Source: a virus. Taken from it: 64,000 nucleotides of DNA. Positions within the stretch are counted from its first letter, which is position 1. Each line of letters opens with the position of its first letter. Below, piece after piece: positions 39,041 through 48,859 of this stretch. A model generated the notes under the pieces. The model was given only the letters and a program-made list of their open reading frames with translations. It did not search any database and was not told where the DNA came from. The translations under genes and the position numbers were made by a program. The DNA lies in the IMG/VR virus record IMGVR_UViG_3300008111_000023, positions 1-64,000 of that record; one strand, given 5' to 3'.

Positions 39041-40861
39041 ATGGCATACATCATAAACAAGTTTAGTGGCGGGCAATTAGTAGTGCTAGAAGACGGCACA
39101 CTAGATACTTCAACCAGTCTAGGATTGCTTGGCAGAAACTATACTGGGTATGGTGAAGTACAAAATGAAAATTTTGTATTCTTACTAGAGAATTTTGCCA
39201 ATGAAGATCCGCCTTCGCGGCCAATAACAGGTCAAGCATGGTATAATACATCGCTAGGATCACTTAATGTTTATAATGGTACAGCATGGACCCCAGTGGG
39301 CTCGGCAACAACCAGCAATACAGAACCCGAAGGATTTGACGGTGCTCTTTGGTATAAAGATACTACTGATCAATTGTTCATATTTGATTCGGGATTTTGG
39401 AAATTAATAGGACCAGAAGCAGTAGAAGGTTTTGGCGCTACTCGAATTAGAGCTAGAACAATATTAGACAATGCCAACATAGAACATGCAGTAGTAGAAA
39501 TTTTAGTAGACGGCACAACTTTTGTTATATGTGCCGACGAACCATTTACCATTGACGACAGCAACTTAGTTACAGGATTTACTAGTCTACAAGCAGGTAC
39601 AAATTTTTCATCTAATAGACCAGCAATTGGACCGTTAGTTGGTAATGCTTCTAGTGCATCTAGATTAGAACCAGGTAGACGAATTAACGGTGTCTTTTTT
39701 GATGGTCAAACAGATATTACAATTGGATCAAATACAACTAACACGTTAACAAGAGGCACATACTTAACAGGTGCAAATTTTAATGGATCGGCAGCAACAA
39801 CGTGGTCGGTAGATGCTAGTTCTGCTAACGTTATTGGTAAAATTGTTGCTAGAGACAGCGCAGGAGATTTTTCTGCAGGAACTATTACAGCTGATTTAGT
39901 GGGGAATGTCAGCGGTAATGTGACAGCAACTACCGGAACTAGTAGATTTATTAGGGTAGAAGCCAACGAGTTTGTTGGTGCTACATTATCAGGCAACGCA
40001 TTTTCGACCACAAAACTAGAAACAGCAAGAACAATTAATGGCGTACTATTTGATGGTACTGCAAATATCACAGTTCCTGCAAATGCAGAGACTCTTACAG
40101 GGGATAGGTTAGCTGTAGATATAAAGTATTCTAATCTAATTAGTGTAGGAACACTTCTTACTTTGCGAGTAAGCAATTATGCAACTTTTGGGCCTAGTCT
40201 TACTGAAAATGTAACAATTGGTTATTCGGATGCTACTAACCCTCTTCTAAGTAATGCAGGTTTTGTTAGCACAAATACTCCTTCACTCATATTATCTACA
40301 GGCGGTGCTGGTACCGGAGATGCGCTGACACTAGCCCTATGGAATAGTAATAAATCTTTGACTGAAGGAGGCGCTGCACAACCAGCACTAGTGCCATTAA
40401 ATGCAACGCCTCAAAACATAGGACACTCAAATTTTAAATGGAATAGAGTCTATGCTAATTATTTTGAAGGTATTGCAACTACAGCACAATATGCTGACCT
40501 TGCAGAAAAGTATGTAGCAGATGCAAATTACGAAGCAGGAACAGTGCTAGAATTTGGTGGTGAATTTGAAGTAACACTAGCAGAAGACGGTACAGCTAGA
40601 TTAGCTGGAGTAGTTTCCACTGATCCTGCATATTTAATGAATAGCAAGTGTGTAGGCAAACACACAGTTGCACTTGCATTACAAGGTCGTGTACCCTGTA
40701 AAGTAAGAGGTAAAATACAAAAGGGCGATATGTTGATGAGTGGCGGTGGCGGTTATGCCCGTAAAGCAACAAACCCGCAAATAGGTACGATTATAGGCAA
40801 GGCTCTAGCTGATTTTGATGGTGTAAGTGGAGTTATCGAAGTAGCAGTAGGCAGAGTTTAA
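39041..40861 (+). CDS. Tail fibre paralogue 3
   Basis: 606 residues with the shared N-terminal domain (LGRNYTGYGEVQNENFVFLL). The shaft carries two copies of the classical fibre repeat, RRINGVFFDGQTDI and RTINGVLFDGTANI. The C-terminal 130 residues (QYADLAEKYVADANYEAGTV, then GRVPCKVRGKIQKGD) form a domain shared with fibre 4, with a 28-base stretch identical at DNA level. It is a good candidate for a receptor-binding or chaperone-like tip. Confidence 0.75.
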   Translation: MAYIINKFSGGQLVVLEDGTLDTSTSLGLLGRNYTGYGEVQNENFVFLLENFANEDPPSRPITGQAWYNTSLGSLNVYNGTAWTPVGSATTSNTEPEGFDGALWYKDTTDQLFIFDSGFWKLIGPEAVEGFGATRIRARTILDNANIEHAVVEILVDGTTFVICADEPFTIDDSNLVTGFTSLQAGTNFSSNRPAIGPLVGNASSASRLEPGRRINGVFFDGQTDITIGSNTTNTLTRGTYLTGANFNGSAATTWSVDASSANVIGKIVARDSAGDFSAGTITADLVGNVSGNVTATTGTSRFIRVEANEFVGATLSGNAFSTTKLETARTINGVLFDGTANITVPANAETLTGDRLAVDIKYSNLISVGTLLTLRVSNYATFGPSLTENVTIGYSDATNPLLSNAGFVSTNTPSLILSTGGAGTGDALTLALWNSNKSLTEGGAAQPALVPLNATPQNIGHSNFKWNRVYANYFEGIATTAQYADLAEKYVADANYEAGTVLEFGGEFEVTLAEDGTARLAGVVSTDPAYLMNSKCVGKHTVALALQGRVPCKVRGKIQKGDMLMSGGGGYARKATNPQIGTIIGKALADFDGVSGVIEVAVGRV

Positions 40862-40874
40862 ATAGCTTTATAGC

Positions 40875-40882
40875 GATAAATA
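40875..40882 (+). promoter_or_regulatory. T4-type late promoter for fibre 4
   Basis: GATAAATA, 22 bases before the ATG at 40905. A GGAG ribosome-binding site lies at 40894-40897. Confidence 0.55.
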
Positions 40883-40904
40883 ATAGTTAGAACGGAGTAT
40901 ATCA

Positions 40905-42662
40905 ATGGCATATCAAGTAGACAAATTTAATGGAACTTTTCTAGTCTCAGTTGACGATGGAACCATTGATACCACCACTGATCTGCGTTTTGTAGGAAAA
41001 AATTACGCAGGCTACGGCGAAGTACAGAACGAAAATTTCTTGCATTTAATGGAAAATTTTGCAAATACTTCAGCACCACCCAAGGCAGTTGTTGGTCAAA
41101 TTTGGTATGATAGCGGCAATAAAAAAATACGTTTCTATGATGGCGCACGATTTAGAACAGCTAGTGGAGCTGAAGTAGGCCCAACTGCACCTTCCGGATT
41201 ACAGTCAGGCGATTTTTGGTTTGATACCAGCGCAGGACAACTATATACTTGGAACGGAACTGAGTTTGTATTAATTGGTCCAGAAACTCCTCCAGATCTA
41301 GGAGCAAGTGCAGTAGTTTCTCAAGTGGTAAAAGATACAATTGGCAACAATCATACCATTGTAAAGTTTCAAGCAGGTGGTGATGTAATATCAATAGTTA
41401 GTAAAGATGCATTTACACTAAACAGTACAATTAATCCTATTACAGGATTCACAACAATTAAGAAAGGTGTTAATCTAGTTAACACTAATGGTACAACAGG
41501 AGTTACATCCACAGATCATTATTTCTGGGGTACCGCAAGTAATGCAGCAAGGCTAGGTGGGTACCCAGCTTCAGAATATATTAGACTAGGTGAAGTATCG
41601 TTTGACAACGAAATTTCTTTTAAAGACACTGGTCTTACTATTGGCGATCAAAATGATCTGCGTATTAGAGTTGAAAACGGTGATGAACCAGTTATTGAAA
41701 ATCGATTAGGTAATACAATAACTCTAAGAATACGAGTAAGTGACAGCGATTTAAGAAACGTTGGAATTATCTCCTCAACAGGAATGATTCCCGGAACTAC
41801 TAATTTCTTTAATCTAGGATCTTCTACTTCTAGATGGGCCAATGTTTATTCTACATTGTTTACTGGGAATGTATTAGGCAATCTTACAGGTAATACATTG
41901 GGTATTCATAGAGGTAATTTGCTAGCCAACAATGAAGTTTTATCATTTAATGCAGATACTCAAACATTTATTGGTAGTTTTACCGGTACACTTACCGGAA
42001 ACGTAATTGGAAATATTACCGGAACATCTACCAATTCTTTAAGTTTAAACAGTCTAGTTGGCGAGCAAGGTGCCGTAGCAACTTCAGTTGCACTTAGAGA
42101 TGGTGCAGGAAATTTAACAGCAACTAGATTTATTGGAGTTACTGATAAATCCGATAGATTAAAGATTGATGACGTAGCAGTAGATACTGATCCAAATTAT
42201 CGATCTGCAAGAACAACTAAAACTGCAAACTCTATTGCAGCTAGAGACAGTTCTGGTAATTTATTAGCAAATACATTTGATGGTACTGCTACCGCAGCAC
42301 AATATGCTGACCTTGCAGAAAAATACCTTGCAGATAAACAATATGATGTTGGAACAGTGGTTGCAATTGGTGGAGAAAAAGAAGTTACAGCCGCTACATA
42401 TGGTGATAGAGCAATTGGCATAGTATCTGCCAATCCTGGATTTATGATGAACAAAGATTTAGAAGGCGGGACATATATAGCATTGAAGGGTCGAGTACCT
42501 GTAAAAGTACAAGGTACAGTTAAGAAAGGTGACAAACTTGTTCCGGCCCAAAATATGTACGGTGCTGCATCAGCTGCTAATAAATCTGACACAGATTATT
42601 TTGCTATTGCCCTCGAAGACCATCAGTCTGATTCGGGTGTTATAGAAGCATTGGTATTATAA
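40905..42662 (+). CDS. Tail fibre paralogue 4
   Basis: 585 residues. The N-terminal domain is the closest relative of fibre 3's (FVGKNYAGYGEVQNENFLHL). The shaft has TGNVxGN-type short repeats (GNVLGNLTGN, GTLTGNVIGNITGT). The C-terminal domain (QYADLAEKYLADKQYDVGTV, GRVPVKVQGTVKKGD) is the same as in fibre 3. The duplicated tip on different shafts suggests gene duplication followed by recombination. Confidence 0.75.
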   Translation: MAYQVDKFNGTFLVSVDDGTIDTTTDLRFVGKNYAGYGEVQNENFLHLMENFANTSAPPKAVVGQIWYDSGNKKIRFYDGARFRTASGAEVGPTAPSGLQSGDFWFDTSAGQLYTWNGTEFVLIGPETPPDLGASAVVSQVVKDTIGNNHTIVKFQAGGDVISIVSKDAFTLNSTINPITGFTTIKKGVNLVNTNGTTGVTSTDHYFWGTASNAARLGGYPASEYIRLGEVSFDNEISFKDTGLTIGDQNDLRIRVENGDEPVIENRLGNTITLRIRVSDSDLRNVGIISSTGMIPGTTNFFNLGSSTSRWANVYSTLFTGNVLGNLTGNTLGIHRGNLLANNEVLSFNADTQTFIGSFTGTLTGNVIGNITGTSTNSLSLNSLVGEQGAVATSVALRDGAGNLTATRFIGVTDKSDRLKIDDVAVDTDPNYRSARTTKTANSIAARDSSGNLLANTFDGTATAAQYADLAEKYLADKQYDVGTVVAIGGEKEVTAATYGDRAIGIVSANPGFMMNKDLEGGTYIALKGRVPVKVQGTVKKGDKLVPAQNMYGAASAANKSDTDYFAIALEDHQSDSGVIEALVL

Positions 42663-42671
42663 GGATAAATT

Positions 42672-43583
42672 ATGGCAATCGGTGATTTCATTTCCGCAAC
42701 AGATTACAACTCAATCAGAACTAAAATTATTAACGTCATGAGTACAGGATCCGGTAATTTTGGTTATGGTCAAACAACTTTTAGTTCTTTAGTATCTGCT
42801 GGAAATACTGTAACAAAAACACAATGGGATTCTCTTAGATACGATATCTACAATGCTATTCTACACCAAACTGGATCAGCAGCTTCGTTGGTGCAAGTGG
42901 CAGTGGGTGATGTTATTAGATTTGGTGCAAGCAATCCTAATTCTCAATATGACACTGTTGCTAATACCGCAGTTACCAATCGATTCAATTTAGGAACTGG
43001 CCAGTTTGTAACAGAAGCAATTAACAGCACATCATTTACTTCATCGTGGTATCAATCAGTTAGTGCTACAGCATCGGTTACATTTTCCACAGCAGAACAA
43101 GCAAGATTTTTCTTTAATGCAGGCGGAAAGATTCGATTTGCTAGCACCAGAACCGGCGGCAACGGTGAAGCACAAAATACTTCGTGGAGTAATTTATTAA
43201 GTTCTGCAGGAGCTCAATCATTTGTAGGCGGCCCCTCTGGAATTAATTTCTTTTCTTTAACTAGTGGTTTTCAGACTTTTGCTGAAATTTCAGGAAGCTC
43301 GGCATATTCTAATAACAAATGGCGTTTAGAAGCATCGTGTAATGTTGCAAGCAATACATTAGGAACCGCCAATGTTGTTAATTTTAGAATAACGTGGTTA
43401 GATGCATACACTGATCCAGTACCAGGAGGCGGAACACCGGCAATTCCTCCTGGAGATTTAGTTGACGGTACGCTTACTCTAACAGTTGATCAGGTTCGTC
43501 CTTCTGGATTTTTACAACCAAGTGGTACATTTACCACTGTAGGCCCATCGTCGTCTTCTTTGAGTGCAATCTCTGGTTCATAA
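42672..43583 (+). CDS. Virion structural protein downstream of fibres
   Basis: 303 residues. The N-terminus (ISATDYNSIRTKIINVMSTG) is helical; the rest is beta-rich, Ser/Thr/Gly-rich and without membrane segments. The C-terminus is low complexity (GPSSSSLSAISGS). Similar proteins occur as structural components near the fibre genes of marine T4-like phages. A weak late-type box, GATAAATT, lies at 42664-42671, just before the ATG. The role is probably in a fibre or baseplate appendage. Confidence 0.6.
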   Translation: MAIGDFISATDYNSIRTKIINVMSTGSGNFGYGQTTFSSLVSAGNTVTKTQWDSLRYDIYNAILHQTGSAASLVQVAVGDVIRFGASNPNSQYDTVANTAVTNRFNLGTGQFVTEAINSTSFTSSWYQSVSATASVTFSTAEQARFFFNAGGKIRFASTRTGGNGEAQNTSWSNLLSSAGAQSFVGGPSGINFFSLTSGFQTFAEISGSSAYSNNKWRLEASCNVASNTLGTANVVNFRITWLDAYTDPVPGGGTPAIPPGDLVDGTLTLTVDQVRPSGFLQPSGTFTTVGPSSSSLSAISGS

Positions 43584-43607
43584 ATTTTAATCCCCTATAA
43601 GACGCCA

Positions 43608-43615
43608 TATAAATA
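43608..43615 (+). promoter_or_regulatory. T4-type late promoter for the 43641 operon
   Basis: Exact TATAAATA, followed by AGGAG at 43631-43635 and an ATG at 43641. It would drive the small protein and, by overlap, the glycosyltransferase-like genes behind it, making them late genes. Confidence 0.7.
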
Positions 43616-43640
43616 ATGTGCGTGTTTTATAGGAGATACC

Positions 43641-43991
43641 ATGGACGACCGTCTAAAAGCTGCCTTAGATTTTTCAAATTATAGACAAACCCTAGCAATT
43701 CAAAGAAAAACCCTTAAAGAAAAAATTGAGGGCAAATTGACTTACGGCCACTCCGGCGGTATATTTAAGATTGATAGAACACTATTAGTTTTTGTTCAAA
43801 TGCTAATTGATCAAGACAGAACAGAAAATGTTCCTCTAATTGATCAAAATGAAAATCCAATTTTAATTCCAGACCTACAAATATTTCGAGATGAAATTTT
43901 AGATAGGTATTTTACTGCCACCTACGAATATCACGAAGAATACGAAAAAATTAAATCTAGCAGGACCGTAGAAAAATTATTGAATATATGA
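43641..43991 (+). CDS. Small conserved protein heading the glycosyltransferase operon
   Basis: 116 residues, soluble and charged, predicted mostly helical. It contains KEKIEGKLTYGHSGGIFKID and ends EYEKIKSSRTVEKLLNI. I do not recognise a domain. It has its own late promoter and a good ribosome-binding site, and its stop overlaps the next start (ATGA). Confidence 0.6.
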   Translation: MDDRLKAALDFSNYRQTLAIQRKTLKEKIEGKLTYGHSGGIFKIDRTLLVFVQMLIDQDRTENVPLIDQNENPILIPDLQIFRDEILDRYFTATYEYHEEYEKIKSSRTVEKLLNI

Positions 43992-44848
43992 CTAAAGGCG
44001 TATTAATTTTTGCTCATAATGGCCCAGAAGTAGATTACGGTGTAATGGGTATAATTTCTGGCGGACTAGCAAAAAAACATTTGGGATTACCAGTCAGTTT
44101 AATAACAGACAAATGGACTATTGCTTGGTTAAAAGAATCAGGGATGTATGCTAGAGCCGAGTCTATTTTTGATAAGATTATTGAAATTGAAAAGCCTAGA
44201 ACAAAAAATACAAGAAAACTGCATGATGGTTTCTACAGCCAGACAATTCCCTTTGTAAATTCAAATAGATTTTCAGTTTGGGATTTAAGTCCTTACGATC
44301 AAACTTTGCTAATTGATAGTGATTATCTAATTTTTTCTAACAAACTAAATGAGTACTGGAACACAGATAGTAGCGTAATGTTAGGACATTCTATGAATGA
44401 CATAACGGGTGACCGTAGTGGTATATTAGATCAACGTGTAAGTGAAACTGGGATTCATATGTTTTGGGCTACCACAGTAATGTTTACTAAAAATGAAGAA
44501 AGCAGATTCTTTTTTAAATTAGTTGATTATATTAAAGACAATTACAGATATTATGCCGACCTATTTAGATTTGATCCAAGACAATATCGAAATGATATTT
44601 CATTCAGCATTGCTAAACATATCATGAACGGGTTTGAAACAGAATTTATTTACACTCTTCCTCCTATTCTAACGGTGTTTGACAAAGATATTTTGCATGA
44701 TGTAATCGAAAATCGATTGACATTTCTAATTGAAAAACCACTCAATTGCGGAGATTTCTGGGCTGCAACTACACAAGGATCTGATGTTCATATTATGAAC
44801 AAACAAAGTATTATTAGAAATAAAGAAAAATTACTGGAGTTAATATGA
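43988..44848 (+). CDS. Putative GT-A fold glycosyltransferase 1
   Basis: 286 residues. The N-terminus (GVLIFAHNGPEVDYGVMGII) is followed by a nucleotide-binding-like fold and, near residue 105, LLIDSDYLIF, a D-x-D pattern of the kind that binds the metal and sugar-nucleotide in GT-A enzymes. Near the C-terminus are CGDFWAATTQGSDVHIMN. The arrangement recalls family 8-like transferases, but overall identity is not recognisable by eye. Overlaps both neighbours by four bases. Confidence 0.5.
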   Translation: MTKGVLIFAHNGPEVDYGVMGIISGGLAKKHLGLPVSLITDKWTIAWLKESGMYARAESIFDKIIEIEKPRTKNTRKLHDGFYSQTIPFVNSNRFSVWDLSPYDQTLLIDSDYLIFSNKLNEYWNTDSSVMLGHSMNDITGDRSGILDQRVSETGIHMFWATTVMFTKNEESRFFFKLVDYIKDNYRYYADLFRFDPRQYRNDISFSIAKHIMNGFETEFIYTLPPILTVFDKDILHDVIENRLTFLIEKPLNCGDFWAATTQGSDVHIMNKQSIIRNKEKLLELI

Positions 44849-45687
44849 ACTTTGGTTATTTAATTGTAGTTGCTTCAAATAAAGATATAGACTATCTTAA
44901 ATTAGCCTATGCTCTTGCATTAAGTATTAAAAATACTCAGAAGCCAGGATATGATAACGTTGCTTTAGTAATTGACAATCCTCAACTAGTTGACAATTTA
45001 AAAAGCCCTTGGGTCTTTGATCATGTTATTGCTTGGGATAAGGAAACGTATTGGGATGGTCGTAGTTGGATGGATCAATTATCTCCTTTTGAAAATACAG
45101 TATGTCTTGATGCAGATATGATTTTCCTTAGAGATCATAGTCACTGGATTGATTACTTTATTGAAAATTGTGAATTATATATTCCCTCAAAGGCATTGAC
45201 CTATAGAGGCGAAACAATTACAAATGATTTTTATAGAAAAACATTTACAAAGAACGGTCTTCCTAATTTATATTCTATGTTTACTTTTTTTAAACAGGGA
45301 TCTGAAATTGCAACAGAATTTTTTAATCTAGGTAGATATATTATAAAAAATCCTTTGGAGTTTAGTAATTTATATCTTACAAAACATAAACCAAAAGTTG
45401 TTGGAACAGATGAAGCGTTTGCCTTGAGTGCAAAGATTTTAGATATAAGTGATATTGTAAGTTATGATCTAGCGTTTCCTAACATTGTTCATATGAAACC
45501 TATGGTTCAAAATTGGTCATGGACTGCTGATAAAGTCACTGAACATGCTGGTTTTTATTTTAATATCCAAGGAAAATTAAAAATAGGAAATTATCAGCAA
45601 CATAATATTGTGCATTATGTTGAAAAAGATCTAGTTAATGACGAAATAGTTAGTATGTTAGAGGAGATTGCATGGAACAAGAACTAA
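44845..45687 (+). CDS. Putative GT-A fold glycosyltransferase 2
   Basis: 280 residues. The N-terminus YLIVVASNKDIDYLKLAYAL is typical of glycosyltransferases that bind a nucleotide sugar, and TVCLDADMIFLRD near residue 90 supplies a D-x-D motif. Later KVVGTDEAFALSAKILD fits an acceptor-side acidic loop, and a histidine near IVHMKP could be the last metal ligand. It resembles GT 1 in layout, so the two may be distant paralogues. Donor and acceptor are unknown. Confidence 0.55.
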   Translation: MNFGYLIVVASNKDIDYLKLAYALALSIKNTQKPGYDNVALVIDNPQLVDNLKSPWVFDHVIAWDKETYWDGRSWMDQLSPFENTVCLDADMIFLRDHSHWIDYFIENCELYIPSKALTYRGETITNDFYRKTFTKNGLPNLYSMFTFFKQGSEIATEFFNLGRYIIKNPLEFSNLYLTKHKPKVVGTDEAFALSAKILDISDIVSYDLAFPNIVHMKPMVQNWSWTADKVTEHAGFYFNIQGKLKIGNYQQHNIVHYVEKDLVNDEIVSMLEEIAWNKN

Positions 45688-46265
45688 TGGATTTTGACGA
45701 GTGGATCAAATTACCAGTCAATCAAACCGTTGAATACTATGCAACATTTAAAGATGACGGATCTTTAATTGGAATATATCCTTCTCATGCGGTATTTGAT
45801 AATACAAATAAGATAAAAATTGATGAAGAAATTGCTACAGCAGTGTCCACAGGTGCGGAAAATTTATTTTCTTATAGGGTTGATCTACCAACTAAGAAAT
45901 TAGTTAAATTAAACAAATTTTCCACTCATAGTCTAATAAAGATTGATGATATCTTGCATAGAATAATAGATAAAAAGTGGTCAAATATGCAAGATCCTGA
46001 TATCACAATTTCACATGATACAAAAAATAGTACATTAATATTTTCAATGAGCAACAAATACTCAAATAATATTATTTGGGACGGTGCAACTGAAATGATT
46101 TTTTTAGTAACTGATTACAACGACCCCAATGTCCTCCTTCATATGTTAAGCATTAGGGCAGGCGATATTACAGAAAATACAAAATTATTTACATTAGATT
46201 TGCCAAATAGATTTAGTGTTTACACAAGACGAATTTTTGACAAATATATATTTGAAACAATATGA
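45672..46265 (+). CDS. Unrecognised protein within glycosyltransferase operon
   Basis: 197 residues, soluble, with no motif I recognise. The start at 45672 has AGGAG six bases upstream, inside the end of the previous gene (16-base overlap), so it is real and coupled. It contains beta-rich segments (NTVEYYATF-like start, WDGATEMIFLVTDYNDPN). A role supporting the neighbouring transferases, or as an acceptor or structural protein, is inference from position. Confidence 0.5.
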   Translation: MEQELMDFDEWIKLPVNQTVEYYATFKDDGSLIGIYPSHAVFDNTNKIKIDEEIATAVSTGAENLFSYRVDLPTKKLVKLNKFSTHSLIKIDDILHRIIDKKWSNMQDPDITISHDTKNSTLIFSMSNKYSNNIIWDGATEMIFLVTDYNDPNVLLHMLSIRAGDITENTKLFTLDLPNRFSVYTRRIFDKYIFETI

Positions 46266-47173
46266 AAACAATAGAACTTGACATTGTATTTTTAAGTTAT
46301 GACGAGCCCAATGCAGATAAGCATTATGCTGATTTATGCAATAAACTTCCTTGGGCTAAACGAGTTCACGGAGTGAAGGGTAGTGATGCTGCACATAAGG
46401 CAGCAGCTGAGTTAAGTGAAACTGAATGGGTTATCACGGTTGACGCTGATAATATAGTTAATCCTAAATTCTTTAATCTAGACATTGATACAAGTAATCC
46501 TAAGATACAGGTATATAGCTGGTTAGGAAAAAACAAACTTAATGGCTTACTTTACGGTAATGGCGGACTTAAAATATGGAAACGAGATTTTATTCTCAAT
46601 ATGAAAACTCATGAAGCTAGTGAAAGTGATCGTGCTCAAGTAGACTTTTGTTGGGAAGATGGTTATCGTCAATTTAAAGAATGTTATAGTGATACTGATA
46701 TTACCGGAAGTCCTTTTCAAGCATGGAGAGCAGGATTTCGTGAAGGCGTTAAGATGACCTTGCTTGACGGAATTAAAGTGGCACCACAAGAGATTAGTGA
46801 ACGTGTTTGGTGGCACAATTTGCATAGATTACGTATGTGGTCAACAGTTGGTGCTCATGAAGAAAATGGACTTTATGCCATATATGGTGCTAGATTAGGC
46901 ACTTGGTTAGCAAACTGTACCGACTGGAATTATGTAGAGGTTCGAGACTTTGAAATCCTTAAAGGTATTTGGAATCAATATGGCCGCCCATTTGAAGAAT
47001 TAGGCGGTAATGGTCTAGATGAAGAAATTAAATCATTAGGTGAAAAAATTAAATTAGAACTAGGTTTTGATTATCCCTATCTAGATAGTCAACAGAGCAA
47101 ATATACTTTAGATTTGTACGAAGAAACTATCAAATTAACAAATACATATATGAGGACCACTGATGGTCTATGA
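46262..47173 (+). CDS. Putative glycosyltransferase with VDAD motif
   Basis: 303 residues. It starts DIVFLSYDEPNADKHYADLC, then AKRVHGVKG and WVITVDADNIVNPKF (about residues 56-70), a GT-A-like core with a D-x-D. The same core occurs at the C-terminus of the next gene, so the two are paralogues. The second half (WWHNLHRLRMWSTVGAHEEN) probably binds the acceptor. It overlaps the following gene by eleven bases. Confidence 0.6.
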   Translation: MKTIELDIVFLSYDEPNADKHYADLCNKLPWAKRVHGVKGSDAAHKAAAELSETEWVITVDADNIVNPKFFNLDIDTSNPKIQVYSWLGKNKLNGLLYGNGGLKIWKRDFILNMKTHEASESDRAQVDFCWEDGYRQFKECYSDTDITGSPFQAWRAGFREGVKMTLLDGIKVAPQEISERVWWHNLHRLRMWSTVGAHEENGLYAIYGARLGTWLANCTDWNYVEVRDFEILKGIWNQYGRPFEELGGNGLDEEIKSLGEKIKLELGFDYPYLDSQQSKYTLDLYEETIKLTNTYMRTTDGL

Positions 47174-48848
47174 TATTTTTTATGTAAGTAAAAATATTAT
47201 TGATGAACAAAATTGGAAACAATTTCGTTCTAAATTTCCATCTTCTCAAAAAATTGATAATGTAAAATCGTTTGATGACATTAAAAAGAAAGCATTTACA
47301 AAATTCTTTTGGGTTGTATGGGATGATTTAAACATTGTTGATACTTTTAAATTTGATTACAAAGTTTCTACATGGGATCAAGATTATATTCATGTGTGGT
47401 TAAATGGTGAAAACTACGACGGTGTTGTATTGTTTTCAAAAAAGTCAGTTCCCTCGGAAAAAGAATTTCAACATAGATTTTATGTTAACAAAAAAGAAAT
47501 CGATATAGTAGCTAGTAAACCTAAAAAATACCCTATTTTTATTATTAGCAATTATGCAGAATATCAATCTGCATTAAAAAATTCACCTTTAACAATGTTT
47601 TGGGTAGTATGGCCAAACATTGAAATAATTAATGATCAAATTTTTGAAACTTACTTTAGTCACCATAATTCCTATGATCGAAATGAAAATCATGTGTTTA
47701 AAAATATTTCTAACGATCAGGAATCGTTTGTTAACGGTGTTGTGTTATTTTCTACAAATAAGCCAGTATCTAAGAAAGAGATTGAACATAGATTTTTTAT
47801 AGATAAAAAAGAACACAATCTAGTGGCCAGCAAATATAAACCGTACGACAAATTTGTAATCGATACGTTTAGCGATTACGAACATGCTCTTAACACAGCT
47901 GATACAGATATGTTTTGGGCAATTCCTCCGGAAGTTGAACCTGTACCAGATTTTAAATTTGATCTTCAATTTCCATACCAAAATAAGTATGAGCTCAGTA
48001 TAAATCACGTCTTTAAAAATATTGATGTTGAAGAAATTAAGTACAACGGTATAATGTTATTATCGAAGAAAAGACCTATTTCTGCAAGAGAAGTTGAATA
48101 TAGATATTTGATTGAAAAGAAAGAATATGACCTTGTGGCAAGTAAATTAAAATTATACGATATTGTGTTTATATCTTATAACGAACCTAATGCAGATGAA
48201 AATTTTGCTAACTTAATTGATCGATTTCCAAGAGCTAAACGTGTACACGGCGTAAAAGGTATTCACCAAGCACATATTGCAGCCGCAAAATTAGCAACAA
48301 CTCCAATGTTTTGGGTAGTAGACGGTGATGCAATAGTAGAAGATGATTTTCAATTTGACCTACTACTACCTAAACACGATACAGATATTGTTCATGTTTG
48401 GTTAAGCAAAAATCCTATCAACGGATTAACATACGGCTATGGTGGTGTTAAATTATTGCCTAAAAACTTAACTATTAATATGGAAATGACTAGTGTTGAC
48501 ATGACTATGGCAATTAGCAAAAAATTTAAAGTTATAAAAGAAGTTAGTAATCTAACAGTTTTTAATACAGATCCGTTCAATACTTGGAAATCTGCGTTTA
48601 GAGAGTGTGTAAAATTAGCCAGCCGTCCTGTTGATTCTGGATATCAAGAAGAAACTGAAGATAGATTAATTACTTGGTGCAGTGTTGGATCTGATAAACT
48701 TTATGGAGAATATAGTATAGCAGGAGCTCGAGCTGGAAAACAGTACGGGCTATTGAATATTGCCGATGCTAACCAGTTAAGAAAAATTAATGATTTTGAA
48801 TGGTTGCAAAATCAATTTAATTTATTGCAACCCTTAGTAGAAAAATAA
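47163..48848 (+). CDS. Multi-repeat glycosyltransferase-like protein
   Basis: 561 residues. The C-terminal third (from about 330: DIVFISYNEPNADENF, AKRVHGVKG, MFWVVDGDAIV) is a paralogue of the preceding protein with an intact D-x-D (DGDA near 386). In front are three tandem units of about 80-100 residues, near 47-118, 143-224 and 249-328. Each starts FFWVVWDDL, MFWVVWPNI or MFWAIPPEV and ends with K-K-E-x-x-x-VASK. They look like copies of the catalytic core strand in which the D-x-D is lost. AGGA six bases before the ATG supports this start. Confidence 0.6.
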   Translation: MVYDIFYVSKNIIDEQNWKQFRSKFPSSQKIDNVKSFDDIKKKAFTKFFWVVWDDLNIVDTFKFDYKVSTWDQDYIHVWLNGENYDGVVLFSKKSVPSEKEFQHRFYVNKKEIDIVASKPKKYPIFIISNYAEYQSALKNSPLTMFWVVWPNIEIINDQIFETYFSHHNSYDRNENHVFKNISNDQESFVNGVVLFSTNKPVSKKEIEHRFFIDKKEHNLVASKYKPYDKFVIDTFSDYEHALNTADTDMFWAIPPEVEPVPDFKFDLQFPYQNKYELSINHVFKNIDVEEIKYNGIMLLSKKRPISAREVEYRYLIEKKEYDLVASKLKLYDIVFISYNEPNADENFANLIDRFPRAKRVHGVKGIHQAHIAAAKLATTPMFWVVDGDAIVEDDFQFDLLLPKHDTDIVHVWLSKNPINGLTYGYGGVKLLPKNLTINMEMTSVDMTMAISKKFKVIKEVSNLTVFNTDPFNTWKSAFRECVKLASRPVDSGYQEETEDRLITWCSVGSDKLYGEYSIAGARAGKQYGLLNIADANQLRKINDFEWLQNQFNLLQPLVEK

Positions 48849-48859
48849 TAATCTATACT

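Noticed and set aside
35092-42662. Diversity-generating retroelement acting on fibre genes
   Set aside because: No reverse transcriptase gene or template repeat with adenine-specific differences is present in the window.
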